This document shows positions 48,750 through 57,713 of a stretch of 64,000 bases of DNA, in pieces. Made by a program: the position numbers and the translations under genes. Source of the DNA: Litorivita pollutaquae (GTDB lineage: Bacteria > Pseudomonadota > Alphaproteobacteria > Rhodobacterales > Rhodobacteraceae); contig NZ_KZ826483.1 in NCBI RefSeq assembly GCF_003205515.1, forward strand, positions 124,001 through 188,000, read 5' to 3'. How positions within the stretch are numbered: the stretch's first letter is position 1; every line of letters begins with the position of its first letter. The notes below the pieces were generated by a model. That model worked only from the letters and a program-made list of their open reading frames with translations. It searched no databases and was not told the DNA's origin.

Positions 48750-49486
48750 GTGTGGGCCTCGCGGGGGGCGGCGGTGTCCGCATCGGTGTCGCGCCCGCGC
48801 GCCGCAGCGGTTTCATCAGCTTCAATTTGCCCGCCGCGCAGCCGCAAAATGCGGTCACAGCGTGCTGCCAATTCCGGTGCATGGGTAACCAGAATTAAAG
48901 TCGCACCATGGCGGTCGCGTAGGTCAAACAATAGGTCCATGATCGCCGCGCCCGAGGCCTCATCGAGGTTTCCGGTCGGCTCGTCGGCCAAGAGAATCGC
49001 GGGGCGCGGGGCCGAGGCGCGGGCCAGCGCCACGCGTTGTTGTTCGCCGCCGGACATTTGCGCGGGGTAGTGGCCAAGGCGGTGGCCAAGGCCAACGGCC
49101 TGTAATTCGGCCTCGGCGCGGGCAAATGCATCGGGGGCACCTGCCAACTCCAGTGGGGTTGCGACATTTTCCAGAGCGGTCATCGTCGGGATCAGGTGGA
49201 AAGATTGAAACACCACCCCCATATGTTCACGGCGAAGACGGGCAAGGGCGTCCTCGTTCATGGCGGTGAGATCATGGCCAAGGGCGGTTATGCGACCACC
49301 GGTGGCGCGCTCCAGCCCCCCCATGAGCATCAGAAGCGAGGATTTGCCCGATCCGGAAGGGCCAACCAGCCCCAAGGTTTCGCCGCGGTGGACATCCAAA
49401 GTGATGCCGTGAAGGATATCAACAACACCGGCGTTGCCAGTCAGCGACAGCGCAACGTCATTTAGGGAGAGCACGGGAATGGTCAT
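48746..49486 (-). CDS. ybbA: ABC transporter ATP-binding protein, YbbA-like
   Basis: The 246-residue ATPase belongs to the LolD/MacB group. Walker A is GPSGSGKS at 42-49, the Q-loop is VFQSFHLIPTMTALEN, the signature MSGGEQQRVALARA, and Walker B AILLADEPTGNLD. The C-terminal 25 residues are charged and unstructured. It is translationally coupled to the FtsX-like permease and is divergent from tesA, the same arrangement as in E. coli, which suggests a shared envelope lipid function. Confidence 0.93.
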   Translation of the reverse strand: MTIPVLSLNDVALSLTGNAGVVDILHGITLDVHRGETLGLVGPSGSGKSSLLMLMGGLERATGGRITALGHDLTAMNEDALARLRREHMGVVFQSFHLIPTMTALENVATPLELAGAPDAFARAEAELQAVGLGHRLGHYPAQMSGGEQQRVALARASAPRPAILLADEPTGNLDEASGAAIMDLLFDLRDRHGATLILVTHAPELAARCDRILRLRGGQIEADETAAARGRDTDADTAAPREAHT

Positions 49487-49526
49487 CGGCAGGGACTTTC
49501 ACAATGGGCGGCGCGCGGGGCGCAAG

Positions 49527-50207
49527 ATGTCTTCACGATATGGGGGCTTGGGCGCGCGGAGCAAGGCGCGCGGATGGATTGGAGCCACGTTTTGCGTGTT
49601 TATGGTGGCCGCCGGGTTAATAGGCACGCGGGCACAGGCCTTGGATGTGTTGGCTTTTGGTGACAGCCTGACCCAAGGCTATGGTTTGGCAGAGCGCGAT
49701 GGGTTGGTGCCACAGTTGAGCGCATGGCTCGACGCGCATGACGCAGGCGATGTGCGGGTGATCAATGCGGGGGTGTCCGGCGACACCACAGCGGGCGGTA
49801 AGGCGCGGATAGATTGGGCCCTGACGCCGGACGTTGATGCGGTGATCGTGGAACTGGGCGCTAATGATTTCCTGCGCGGCATTGATCCGGCGCAATCGCG
49901 GGCCAACCTTGATGCGGTGCTGGCGTCGGCGCGTCGGGCAGAGGTTGAAATTTTGCTTGTCGGGATGCGGGTGCCGGCCAATTACGGTGCGGCGTATCAG
50001 GCCGAGTTCAACGCGATTTACCCGGAGTTGGCCGAGGCTTATGACACGCTTTATATGCCGGACTTCTTTGAAGGTCTCGCGCAGGACGTGCCGTTGACCT
50101 CATATCTACAAGCCGATGGATTACACCCCACGGCGCAGGGTGTGGCCCGCATTGTCGAGGTGTTGGGACCACAGGTGTTGGAGCTTGTGGCGCGGGCGCG
50201 CGAGTAG
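49527..50207 (+). CDS. tesA: Arylesterase / thioesterase I, SGNH hydrolase
   Basis: TesA is a periplasmic SGNH esterase acting on acyl-CoA thioesters, lysophospholipids and aryl esters. The 226-residue precursor has a hydrophobic signal (about 17-38, ending TRAQA) and block I FGDSLTQGYGL with catalytic S47. INAGVSGDTTAGG (Gly), VELGANDFLRG (Asn) and DGLHPTAQG (Asp-His) complete the set. The ATG at 49527 is chosen because the two earlier in-frame starts overlap the divergent ybbA. The start region has only a weak GGGGC site. Confidence 0.92.
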   Translation: MSSRYGGLGARSKARGWIGATFCVFMVAAGLIGTRAQALDVLAFGDSLTQGYGLAERDGLVPQLSAWLDAHDAGDVRVINAGVSGDTTAGGKARIDWALTPDVDAVIVELGANDFLRGIDPAQSRANLDAVLASARRAEVEILLVGMRVPANYGAAYQAEFNAIYPELAEAYDTLYMPDFFEGLAQDVPLTSYLQADGLHPTAQGVARIVEVLGPQVLELVARARE

Positions 50208-50217
50208 CACAAATGCA

Positions 50218-50242
50218 AAACGGGCCCGCAAAGAGCCCGTTT
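50218..50242. terminator. Terminator between tesA and cspA
   Basis: AAACGGGC and GCCCGTTT form an eight-pair stem 10 bases after the tesA stop and 20 bases from the end of convergent cspA. A/T flanks allow use in both directions. Confidence 0.8.
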
Positions 50243-50262
50243 CAAAATCGTGTCGTTCAGGT

Positions 50263-50469
50263 TTAAGCCAAAGCGAGATTGACCGCAGCTTCGCGGCCAT
50301 CACGGCCGGGCTCGATGTCGAAAGTCACTTTCTGGTTGTCAGAAAGACCGGTCAGACCCGAGCGTTCCACAGCGGAAATGTGCACAAACACATCTTTGCT
50401 GCCGCCATCGGGGGCGATAAAGCCGAAGCCTTTGGTGGTGTTAAACCATTTGACGGTGCCAGTAGCCAT
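50263..50469 (-). CDS. cspA: Cold-shock protein, CspA family
   Basis: The 68-residue protein is a single OB-fold nucleic-acid chaperone. RNP1 is KGFGFIAPD and RNP2 is VFVHISAV, following the invariant GTVKWFN start. It binds single-stranded RNA and DNA and helps translation in the cold or in stationary phase. The gene is preceded by an AT-rich stretch of about 200 bases shared with divergent trxC, long enough for the structured 5' leader seen in many csp genes, but no cold-box motif was recognised. Confidence 0.96.
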   Translation of the reverse strand: MATGTVKWFNTTKGFGFIAPDGGSKDVFVHISAVERSGLTGLSDNQKVTFDIEPGRDGREAAVNLALA

Positions 50470-50696
50470 CGTCGTTTCTCCTTGTCGTCGCTGCCCGCGG
50501 AAGTGCGGCAGGTTGGCTCGTCAGTGCAAGATCGAGAACTGACCATAGAGGAGCAGGGTCGATAGTGGTAACGTCGCGGATTCCATATTGGCGGGAAGAT
50601 TTTATAACGCAAGTGAAATTTCCATGAAGTAATATTGCCGGGGAAATGCGCGGAATTTTGCCGATATTTGCGCCGATACCCCTTTAAATGTTGGGC

Positions 50697-50713
50697 ATAT
50701 GTAAACATATAAT
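50697..50713 (+). promoter_or_regulatory. TATAAT element and small dyad upstream of trxC
   Basis: A perfect TATAAT (50708-50713) lies 28 bases before the trxC ATG and overlaps an ATATG-TAAA-CATAT dyad. No well-spaced -35 was found (TTTAAA is 19 bases away), so promoter status is tentative. Confidence 0.35.
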
Positions 50714-50741
50714 AATAGGAATGTGACTAAGGGGAATGTCG

Positions 50742-51173
50742 ATGTCGGGAACAAAAATCACCTGTTTGAACTGTGGGCAGGTCAACAGGGTGCCCTCAGG
50801 GAAGCCCGCCGCCGCAGCCAAGTGTGGCACCTGTGGGGGCCTCCTCGTAGACGGCAAAGTGCATGAGGTGGATTTCACCACCTTGCAAAAAGCGGCACGC
50901 AATGACGACCTACCTTTGGTTGTGGATTTTTGGGCCCCTTGGTGCGGTCCGTGCAGGATGATGGCGCCGGAGTTCTCCAAAGCGGCGGCTGTGCATGCAG
51001 GAGATGTGCGCTTTGTGAAGTTGAATACACAGGACGAACCCGCCGCAGGACAGCGCTATAATATCCGTGGTATTCCGACGATGGCCGCCTTCGCAGGAGG
51101 GAAGGAGAAAGCCCGACAGTCAGGCGCGATGCCGGCGGCAGAGATTTCGCAGTGGGTGAAGGCCAATCTTTAA
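50742..51173 (+). CDS. trxC: Thioredoxin TrxC (thioredoxin 2)
   Basis: TrxC is a cytoplasmic disulfide reductase, often induced by oxidative stress. The 143-residue protein has an N-terminal zinc ribbon (C8-C11 and C28-C31), followed by a thioredoxin fold with the active site WCGPC (C68, C71) and the cis-proline segment RGIPTMAAF. Two ATGs two codons apart are possible; the second, at 50742, has AAGGGG at better spacing. Its TAA and the TAA of the convergent small gene lie in a TAAGC/GCTTA stem. Confidence 0.95.
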   Translation: MSGTKITCLNCGQVNRVPSGKPAAAAKCGTCGGLLVDGKVHEVDFTTLQKAARNDDLPLVVDFWAPWCGPCRMMAPEFSKAAAVHAGDVRFVKLNTQDEPAAGQRYNIRGIPTMAAFAGGKEKARQSGAMPAAEISQWVKANL

Positions 51174-51183
51174 GCTGGCGGGC

Positions 51184-51405
51184 TTAATGCCCGGTCGCCG
51201 CCTGCGACAACGGCAGGTCGTCTTTGTCCAGAATGTTCCGTGGTGCGCGCAGGGCATATCCGGTGATCATCAGCATCGGAAGCAGCACTGCCGTGCAAAG
51301 CCATATCAGCGCCAAACTGTTCCAACTGGCCCCAAAACCAAAGCCCGCAATGGATACGCTTACTGTGCTCAGCACCGCACCGAACAAGATAGAGATAATC
51401 GCCAT
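51184..51405 (-). CDS. Small membrane protein, 73 residues
   Basis: I do not recognise a family. The protein has two predicted membrane helices (about 3-25, IISILFGAVLSTVSVSIAGF, and 31-54, LALIWLCTAVLLPMLMITGY) and a polar tail of about 20 residues ending in ATGH. GGAG precedes the ATG at a normal distance, and codon use matches the neighbours, so it is likely real. The region upstream carries five TTAA motifs within 85 bases. It converges with trxC with only a ten-base gap. Confidence 0.65.
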   Translation of the reverse strand: MAIISILFGAVLSTVSVSIAGFGFGASWNSLALIWLCTAVLLPMLMITGYALRAPRNILDKDDLPLSQAATGH

Positions 51406-51501
51406 TTCACCGCTCCAATTAACACCCGTTAATGAGCCTATGGGGTAGGAGTTAACGGATCGTAAATCGATGTGGTAAGAAAGGTTAAGATTCTAAATGT
51501 T

Positions 51502-51527
51502 AAAAAACCGACGATTTTCATCGCCGG
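51502..51527 (-). terminator. Intrinsic terminator of the small exported protein gene
   Basis: On the minus strand CCGGCGAT and ATCGTCGG (one G-U pair) enclose a GAAA tetraloop and are followed by TTTTTT. It lies 55 bases past the stop at 51582. This is a textbook intrinsic terminator, and it shows that the small gene is a separate transcription unit. Confidence 0.88.
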
Positions 51528-51581
51528 CTTTCAGGCCGTAGCCAAATTCCATCCTACGTCCGCCAGAGCGGATCCGTTGGA

Positions 51582-51779
51582 TTACTGTGTTGTCGTCGAG
51601 GAGTCGGAGTCGGCAATAGCTTGCCCAACGATGACTGTGACCATGGCGCCAGTGATGACGGCACCGATTGATGCGCCGGCACCCAGACCGCCAAAGCCGG
51701 TCAGGCCAAGGGATTGGGCATTTGCAGGAGCAGCGGCAGCAAGGCCGGCGGCGAAGGCAAGTGCGATAACTTTTTTCAT
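51582..51779 (-). CDS. Small exported Gly/Ala-rich protein, 65 residues
   Basis: The product begins with a clear Sec signal, MKKVIALAFAAGLAAAAPANA, leaving about 44 residues. The mature part is a Gly/Ala-rich hydrophobic stretch (SLGLTGFGGLGAGASIGAVI...VIVGQAIA) with glycine-zipper-like spacing, and ends DSDSSTTTQ. Similar short proteins occur in Rhodobacterales, but I know of no assigned function. AAAGGAT lies before the ATG, and an intrinsic terminator follows. TTGACC with a poor -10 lies about 100 bases upstream, and three GGCAAAA repeats lie beyond that. Confidence 0.75.
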   Translation of the reverse strand: MKKVIALAFAAGLAAAAPANAQSLGLTGFGGLGAGASIGAVITGAMVTVIVGQAIADSDSSTTTQ

Positions 51780-51900
51780 AGTTGTATCCTTTACTAAAGT
51801 GTCGGGGTGACGAAACTCATGCCTGAACCCACAACACATGATGTCCTAAAGGGATGAGATACTAACCTCAGGCATCAGGTCAAACGTTTTATGGGTAGAA

Positions 51901-51936
51901 TTTTGCCTTTTGCGGCTTTTGCCGTATGATTTTGCC
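51901..51936 (-). repeat. Three GGCAAAA direct repeats
   Basis: On the minus strand GGCAAAA occurs at 51930-51936, 51917-51923 and 51901-51907, with a related CGCAAAA between the last two. Starts are 13 and 16 bases apart. They lie 120-155 bases before the small exported protein gene, upstream of its possible promoter, where an activator might bind. Confidence 0.45.
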
Positions 51937-52021
51937 GAATTGATGTAAGCTTGCACAGGGCAATGGGGTCTATGCCTCTATTCTGACCGACCTGAAAGAC
52001 AATAAGAATCGGTTGGGGATG

Positions 52022-52053
52022 CTGTGACCGACCCAAACGGGGGGCGGTCACAG
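52022..52053 (-). terminator. Hairpin downstream of ettA
   Basis: CTGTGACCG and CGGTCACAG form a perfect nine-pair stem 31 bases after the ettA stop. No T-run follows on the minus strand, so it may be a processing or stability hairpin instead of a full terminator. Confidence 0.55.
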
Positions 52054-52083
52054 TCGGGCAATGCAGCTGTCAGGCGCGGGGCG

Positions 52084-53739
<1,656 letters not shown>

Positions 53740-54023
53740 GAGATCGCTCCTTAGAGAAAAGGGATTTGCAGCGGTCTATCGTGATGTGCGCGTGAGGGCA
53801 ATTGGTGTTAGGCAGGGAGCGAGAAGTTGTCGAACGGGTCGGGCGCAATTGCGCCTTCCTCCGCGCGATCAAGGGCGCATTTGCTTTCAAAGCCTTACTC
53901 TCAAACTCGGTGAAGTTCGGGGCGGGGTTTTGGGCGGTCAATTACAGGTCTGGCCCTCTTTCGTGGAGGCCGAAACCCGTGCGATTTTGTGTTGGAGATA
54001 CAGAGCAGAGATGCCTGCCGGGC

Positions 54024-55877
54024 CTAGCGTTTGAGGCGCAGCAGTTGGCTTTCGCGGCGTTCGGGCATTTGCAACCGGTTTCCGGAGGCAATGAAATCGC
54101 GCAGCCAGCCTTCGACATCGGCCAAGGGCATGGGCCGTGCGAGGCCGTAGCCTTGGATCACAGGGCAGTTGATCTGATACAGCAGGTCGAGTTGTTCTTG
54201 GGTTTCGACGCCCTCAGCAACAACATTGACCCCAAGATCTGCGCAAAGTTCGGTGATCGCGCGGATGATGGTTTTGTTTCGTGGATCCCGGTCGAGGCGC
54301 ATGATCATCGAACGGTCGAGCTTGATCGTATCGACCTTGAGCTTGGCCATATGGGCCAAGCCTGCGTAACCGGTGCCAAAATCATCCAGAGCCACTTCGA
54401 TCCCCATATTGGAGAGCTTTTCAACGGCGTTGGAAATATCCATATCCCCGTTTTCCAAAATCGTGGTTTCCAGAATTTCGACGCAGATGCTTTCCACCGG
54501 AATATCACGCGACTGGATCGCCCAATCGAGCAGGTTCGGGTAGTTGATATCCCCGAGAATCGAACCGGAGACATTGATCGACATTTTCAGATCGGCGAAC
54601 CCTGCTCGGCGCAGACTTGCGAGGGCATCGAGCGAATGGTTCATCGAGATGTAGTCGATGTCGGCAAGGATGTTGGCTTGCTCCGCCGCAGATAAAAAGG
54701 CGCCGGGCACCAGAATGCCGCGGGTCGGGTGCTTCCAGCGGATGAGCGCCTCAAACCCGATCACTTCGCCGCTGCGCAAATTCAATTGCGGTTGCAGGTA
54801 AACCACGAATTGATCTTCGAGCAGCGCGACCCGCAGGTCTGCGATTTGCTGTTGATGTAATACTAGGGTGCGGCCCAGTTCCTCAGTGTAAAGCAAAACC
54901 GGTTCGGTGCCGATCGCCTTGGCGCGGTAAAGCGCTTGCTCGGCTTGTTGTATCAACATATCGCCATCGACATCGGGGCTGGACATGCTGGCACCGATTT
55001 TAACCGAAACATGGACCGGATGATCCTCCCATACCAAAGGCTCATTGAATTTCCCCGCAAGCGTTTTCGCGGCGATCATCAAAGCTTCGGGCGCGGGCAC
55101 ATTCAGCAGCACCAGGACAAATTCATCGCCGCCGATGCGGCATGCAAGGTTGCCGCCTTTTGCGATGCCGCGCAATTGGGTTGCGATTTGCCGGAGCACC
55201 GCATCGCCGGCCTCATGACCAAGCGTGTCGTTGATCTGTTTAAAGTTATGCAGGTCGATTTGCAGTAATCCAACCGAGCCACGTTGCATCAAGGCGCTGA
55301 TGATGTCGGAATTTAGAAATTCAAGCAGCCGCTTGCGGTTGGACAGGCCGGTGAGATCGTCATGATTGGCACTGTATTCGATTTGTGTTTTGGCATCTCG
55401 CAGGGCGAGTTCGGTGCTGACCTGCGTACTGACATCACGGCAGGACACAACGACCATTGGCTCGCTGCCGGTTTCCTCGGCGCCGATCATGCCAAAGCTG
55501 AGTTGGTTCCAAAACCGCGTCCCGTCCGCACGCAGGTTTTCGATCATTTCATAGCTATCGAATATGGGGCTATCAGGGGTGTATCGAAAAGCGGCGATGG
55601 TTTCTGCATCGGGACGTTGATCTTCGGGCACCGCGAATTCCAACGGATTGCGTCCGATCAATTCATCGGCGCGATAACCGAACATCGCTTCATACGCGGG
55701 GTTCACCGCGAGGATTTTACCTTCGAGGTTTTGCAAGACCATGCCGTCACGCGCGTGGGCAATCATCATTGAATAGGGGCCGGTGACATTGCTATTGGCG
55801 CCCACAGATGTTTCTACGGTAGGTATTTGGGCGTCGTTATTTGACAAGGTATTACCCGTTGTTCCTGTTGCATTCAC
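54024..55877 (-). CDS. PAS-GGDEF-EAL cyclic-di-GMP protein
   Basis: The 617-residue protein has a PAS domain (about 33-150), a GGDEF domain (about 165-330) and an EAL domain (about 345-595). The cyclase motif GGDEF at 249-253 is intact, but the product-inhibition site five residues upstream reads KGGN (240-243) in place of RxxD. The EAL motif at 376-378 and downstream catalytic residues (INVSG, LEILETT, DDFGTGY, KLDRSM, EGVET) are present, so phosphodiesterase activity is likely. No membrane segment is seen; the PAS domain probably senses a cytoplasmic signal. It may act in either direction on c-di-GMP. Confidence 0.93.
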   Translation of the reverse strand: MNATGTTGNTLSNNDAQIPTVETSVGANSNVTGPYSMMIAHARDGMVLQNLEGKILAVNPAYEAMFGYRADELIGRNPLEFAVPEDQRPDAETIAAFRYTPDSPIFDSYEMIENLRADGTRFWNQLSFGMIGAEETGSEPMVVVSCRDVSTQVSTELALRDAKTQIEYSANHDDLTGLSNRKRLLEFLNSDIISALMQRGSVGLLQIDLHNFKQINDTLGHEAGDAVLRQIATQLRGIAKGGNLACRIGGDEFVLVLLNVPAPEALMIAAKTLAGKFNEPLVWEDHPVHVSVKIGASMSSPDVDGDMLIQQAEQALYRAKAIGTEPVLLYTEELGRTLVLHQQQIADLRVALLEDQFVVYLQPQLNLRSGEVIGFEALIRWKHPTRGILVPGAFLSAAEQANILADIDYISMNHSLDALASLRRAGFADLKMSINVSGSILGDINYPNLLDWAIQSRDIPVESICVEILETTILENGDMDISNAVEKLSNMGIEVALDDFGTGYAGLAHMAKLKVDTIKLDRSMIMRLDRDPRNKTIIRAITELCADLGVNVVAEGVETQEQLDLLYQINCPVIQGYGLARPMPLADVEGWLRDFIASGNRLQMPERRESQLLRLKR

Positions 55878-56015
55878 CCGCCCTTGATGCCGAAAGATCC
55901 TTAATAACTTATGGCAATCTGATGTCGCGCCTGTTTAAAATTCGATATATTGAGTTGCTGGAACAGCTTATGGGCTTTGCCGCTCTTGGCGTGGCGCAAA
56001 TACATGAGGGCCCAT

Positions 56016-56690
56016 ATGGCGCAGGACAAGACGAGAACGGAAGATGAGACCGGTTTGCGGGTGCGCAGTTTGCGCGCGCTTTTGCCGCGCGCCGCACCGG
56101 GGCAGGTGATCGGGCTTTTGGGTGGTTCCTTTGATCCGGCGCATGAGGGGCATGCCCATATCACCCGTGAGGCGCTGCGCCGGTTCGACCTGGATCAAGT
56201 TTGGTGGTTGGTCAGCCCGGGCAATCCGTTAAAGCAAACAGGTCCCGCACCATTGTCCAAAAGGATGCAACGGGCGCGTCAAGTGATGCAGCATCCGCGT
56301 GTTGCGGTTACGGATATCGAATGTGCCATTGGCACGCGCTATACCGCGCAAACCTTGCAGACCTTGCAAGCGGTGCGGCCTGATTTGCGGTTTGTCTGGT
56401 TGATGGGGGCGGATAATCTGGCGCAGGTTGATCAATGGCAGGATTGGCGCTGGATTTTCGATCATGTTCCCATCGGGGTGCTGGCACGGCCCGGGGATCG
56501 GGCCGCCGCGCGTGGCTCTGTCGCGGCCAAAACCTACCAGTTTGCCCGTTTAAGGGGACGAGAAAGCCGGTTGCTGGCGCAATCTGTCGCTCCGGCGTGG
56601 TGTTTCGTCAATGTCGCGATGAAGGACGTCTCGTCGACCGAAATCCGCGCAGCGGGCGGTTGGGCCAATGGGGCCTCTGCCACGGATTAG
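56016..56690 (+). CDS. nadD: Nicotinate-nucleotide adenylyltransferase
   Basis: NadD makes nicotinate adenine dinucleotide from NaMN and ATP, the step before NadE. The 224-residue protein has the nucleotidyltransferase motif GGSFDPAHEGH at 36-46 and the C-terminal SSTEIRA. The ATG at 56016 has GAGGG five bases upstream; an earlier ATG at 56004 is possible. The usual rsfS and proA neighbours are absent. The stop codon overlaps that of the convergent transporter gene by four bases. Confidence 0.93.
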   Translation: MAQDKTRTEDETGLRVRSLRALLPRAAPGQVIGLLGGSFDPAHEGHAHITREALRRFDLDQVWWLVSPGNPLKQTGPAPLSKRMQRARQVMQHPRVAVTDIECAIGTRYTAQTLQTLQAVRPDLRFVWLMGADNLAQVDQWQDWRWIFDHVPIGVLARPGDRAAARGSVAAKTYQFARLRGRESRLLAQSVAPAWCFVNVAMKDVSSTEIRAAGGWANGASATD

Positions 56691-57529
56691 CCGCGTGCCC
56701 TACGGTTCCCCAAAGAGGCGGACCACAGTCCGGCAACAAGCACCAATCCCAATCCGGCAAAGCTCCACCCGTCAGGAATATCGCCAAAAACCGCATAGCC
56801 AAGGACTGTGGCGCTGACCAATTGAAAATAGATCAAGGGGGCAAGACGGGTGGCGGGGGCCATGCTGTAGGCGGTAAGCAACAGCAGATTGCCGATCATC
56901 GAGCCAAGGGCGCTGATCAGAATTGGCGGGATAATTTGCAGTTCGGGCGCGGGCAGGTGGAGCCATGCGACGGGGGCGGTCAACATGGCCCCGATCACCA
57001 ATTGCGAGGTTAAAAGGTCGCGCGCGGGCGCCAGCGTCGACAGCCATCGTGCTGTGGTCAGATAGAGCCCATAGCTTATACCGGCAAGCGCCGCCCATCC
57101 CATGCCCACGTTCATGTCAGGACCGGGACGCACCACGATCAACACGCCGATAAAGCCTGCGGCAATCAACAGGCTTTGCATCCGCGAGACGGGTTCGCGC
57201 AAAAGCCACGCCGAGAAGACGTAGCTAAGCAGCGGGCCGATGAAGAACGCTGCAAAGACATTCGCAAAGGGCGCGGTGCTGAGCGCAATCAAAATAGCGT
57301 TGATTCCGACCACCAATGGCAAGGCGCGTAGCCAAACCCGCCAGTTGCTCAAGAGCCGCAAGCCTTGCGTGCCAAATATCACAATCGCCACGATGGCCCC
57401 GATCGCAAACCGCGAGCCGGCAACAAAATAGGAGGAGACCCCCATGTGCGCGCTTAATACTTTACCGGCGCTGTCCCCGAGCGGAATCAACGTCATGGCT
57501 GTGAGGATGAGGAAAACTGCGGCGCGCAT
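56687..57529 (-). CDS. EamA/DMT family transporter
   Basis: The 280-residue protein has about ten membrane helices in two repeated EamA halves, typical of the drug/metabolite transporter superfamily. Substrates range from amino acids to nucleotide sugars and cannot be predicted. Recognisable segments are LIALSTAPFANVFAAFFIGP and RLAPLIYFQLVSATVLGYAVFGD. It converges with nadD and diverges from dacB. Confidence 0.87.
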   Translation of the reverse strand: MRAAVFLILTAMTLIPLGDSAGKVLSAHMGVSSYFVAGSRFAIGAIVAIVIFGTQGLRLLSNWRVWLRALPLVVGINAILIALSTAPFANVFAAFFIGPLLSYVFSAWLLREPVSRMQSLLIAAGFIGVLIVVRPGPDMNVGMGWAALAGISYGLYLTTARWLSTLAPARDLLTSQLVIGAMLTAPVAWLHLPAPELQIIPPILISALGSMIGNLLLLTAYSMAPATRLAPLIYFQLVSATVLGYAVFGDIPDGWSFAGLGLVLVAGLWSASLGNRRARG

Positions 57530-57713
57530 GGGGTCTTGTTAGCAATATTTTCATGGCGCACAAGTTGATTGGGGATTGGTTGTCGGGACAGCCCTATGTG
57601 CGGATAAGTTGAGCGTGCAGTAACCGAGGGCTGGGCTATGATTTTTCAGGCCTGCGACAGCAGGCCGGGCAGCACGCTTGTCACGATGATGGGTTTATCG
57701 GTAGGAATGAGGC

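Larger units (their letters stand above)
51780..52083. other. Regulatory intergenic region upstream of the small exported protein
   Basis: This 304-base gap separates the small exported protein gene from ettA. It holds a possible -35 (TTGACC, 51878-51883, minus strand), GGCAAAA direct repeats at 51901-51936 and a hairpin at 52022-52053. No further coding frame is convincing. Confidence 0.5.
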
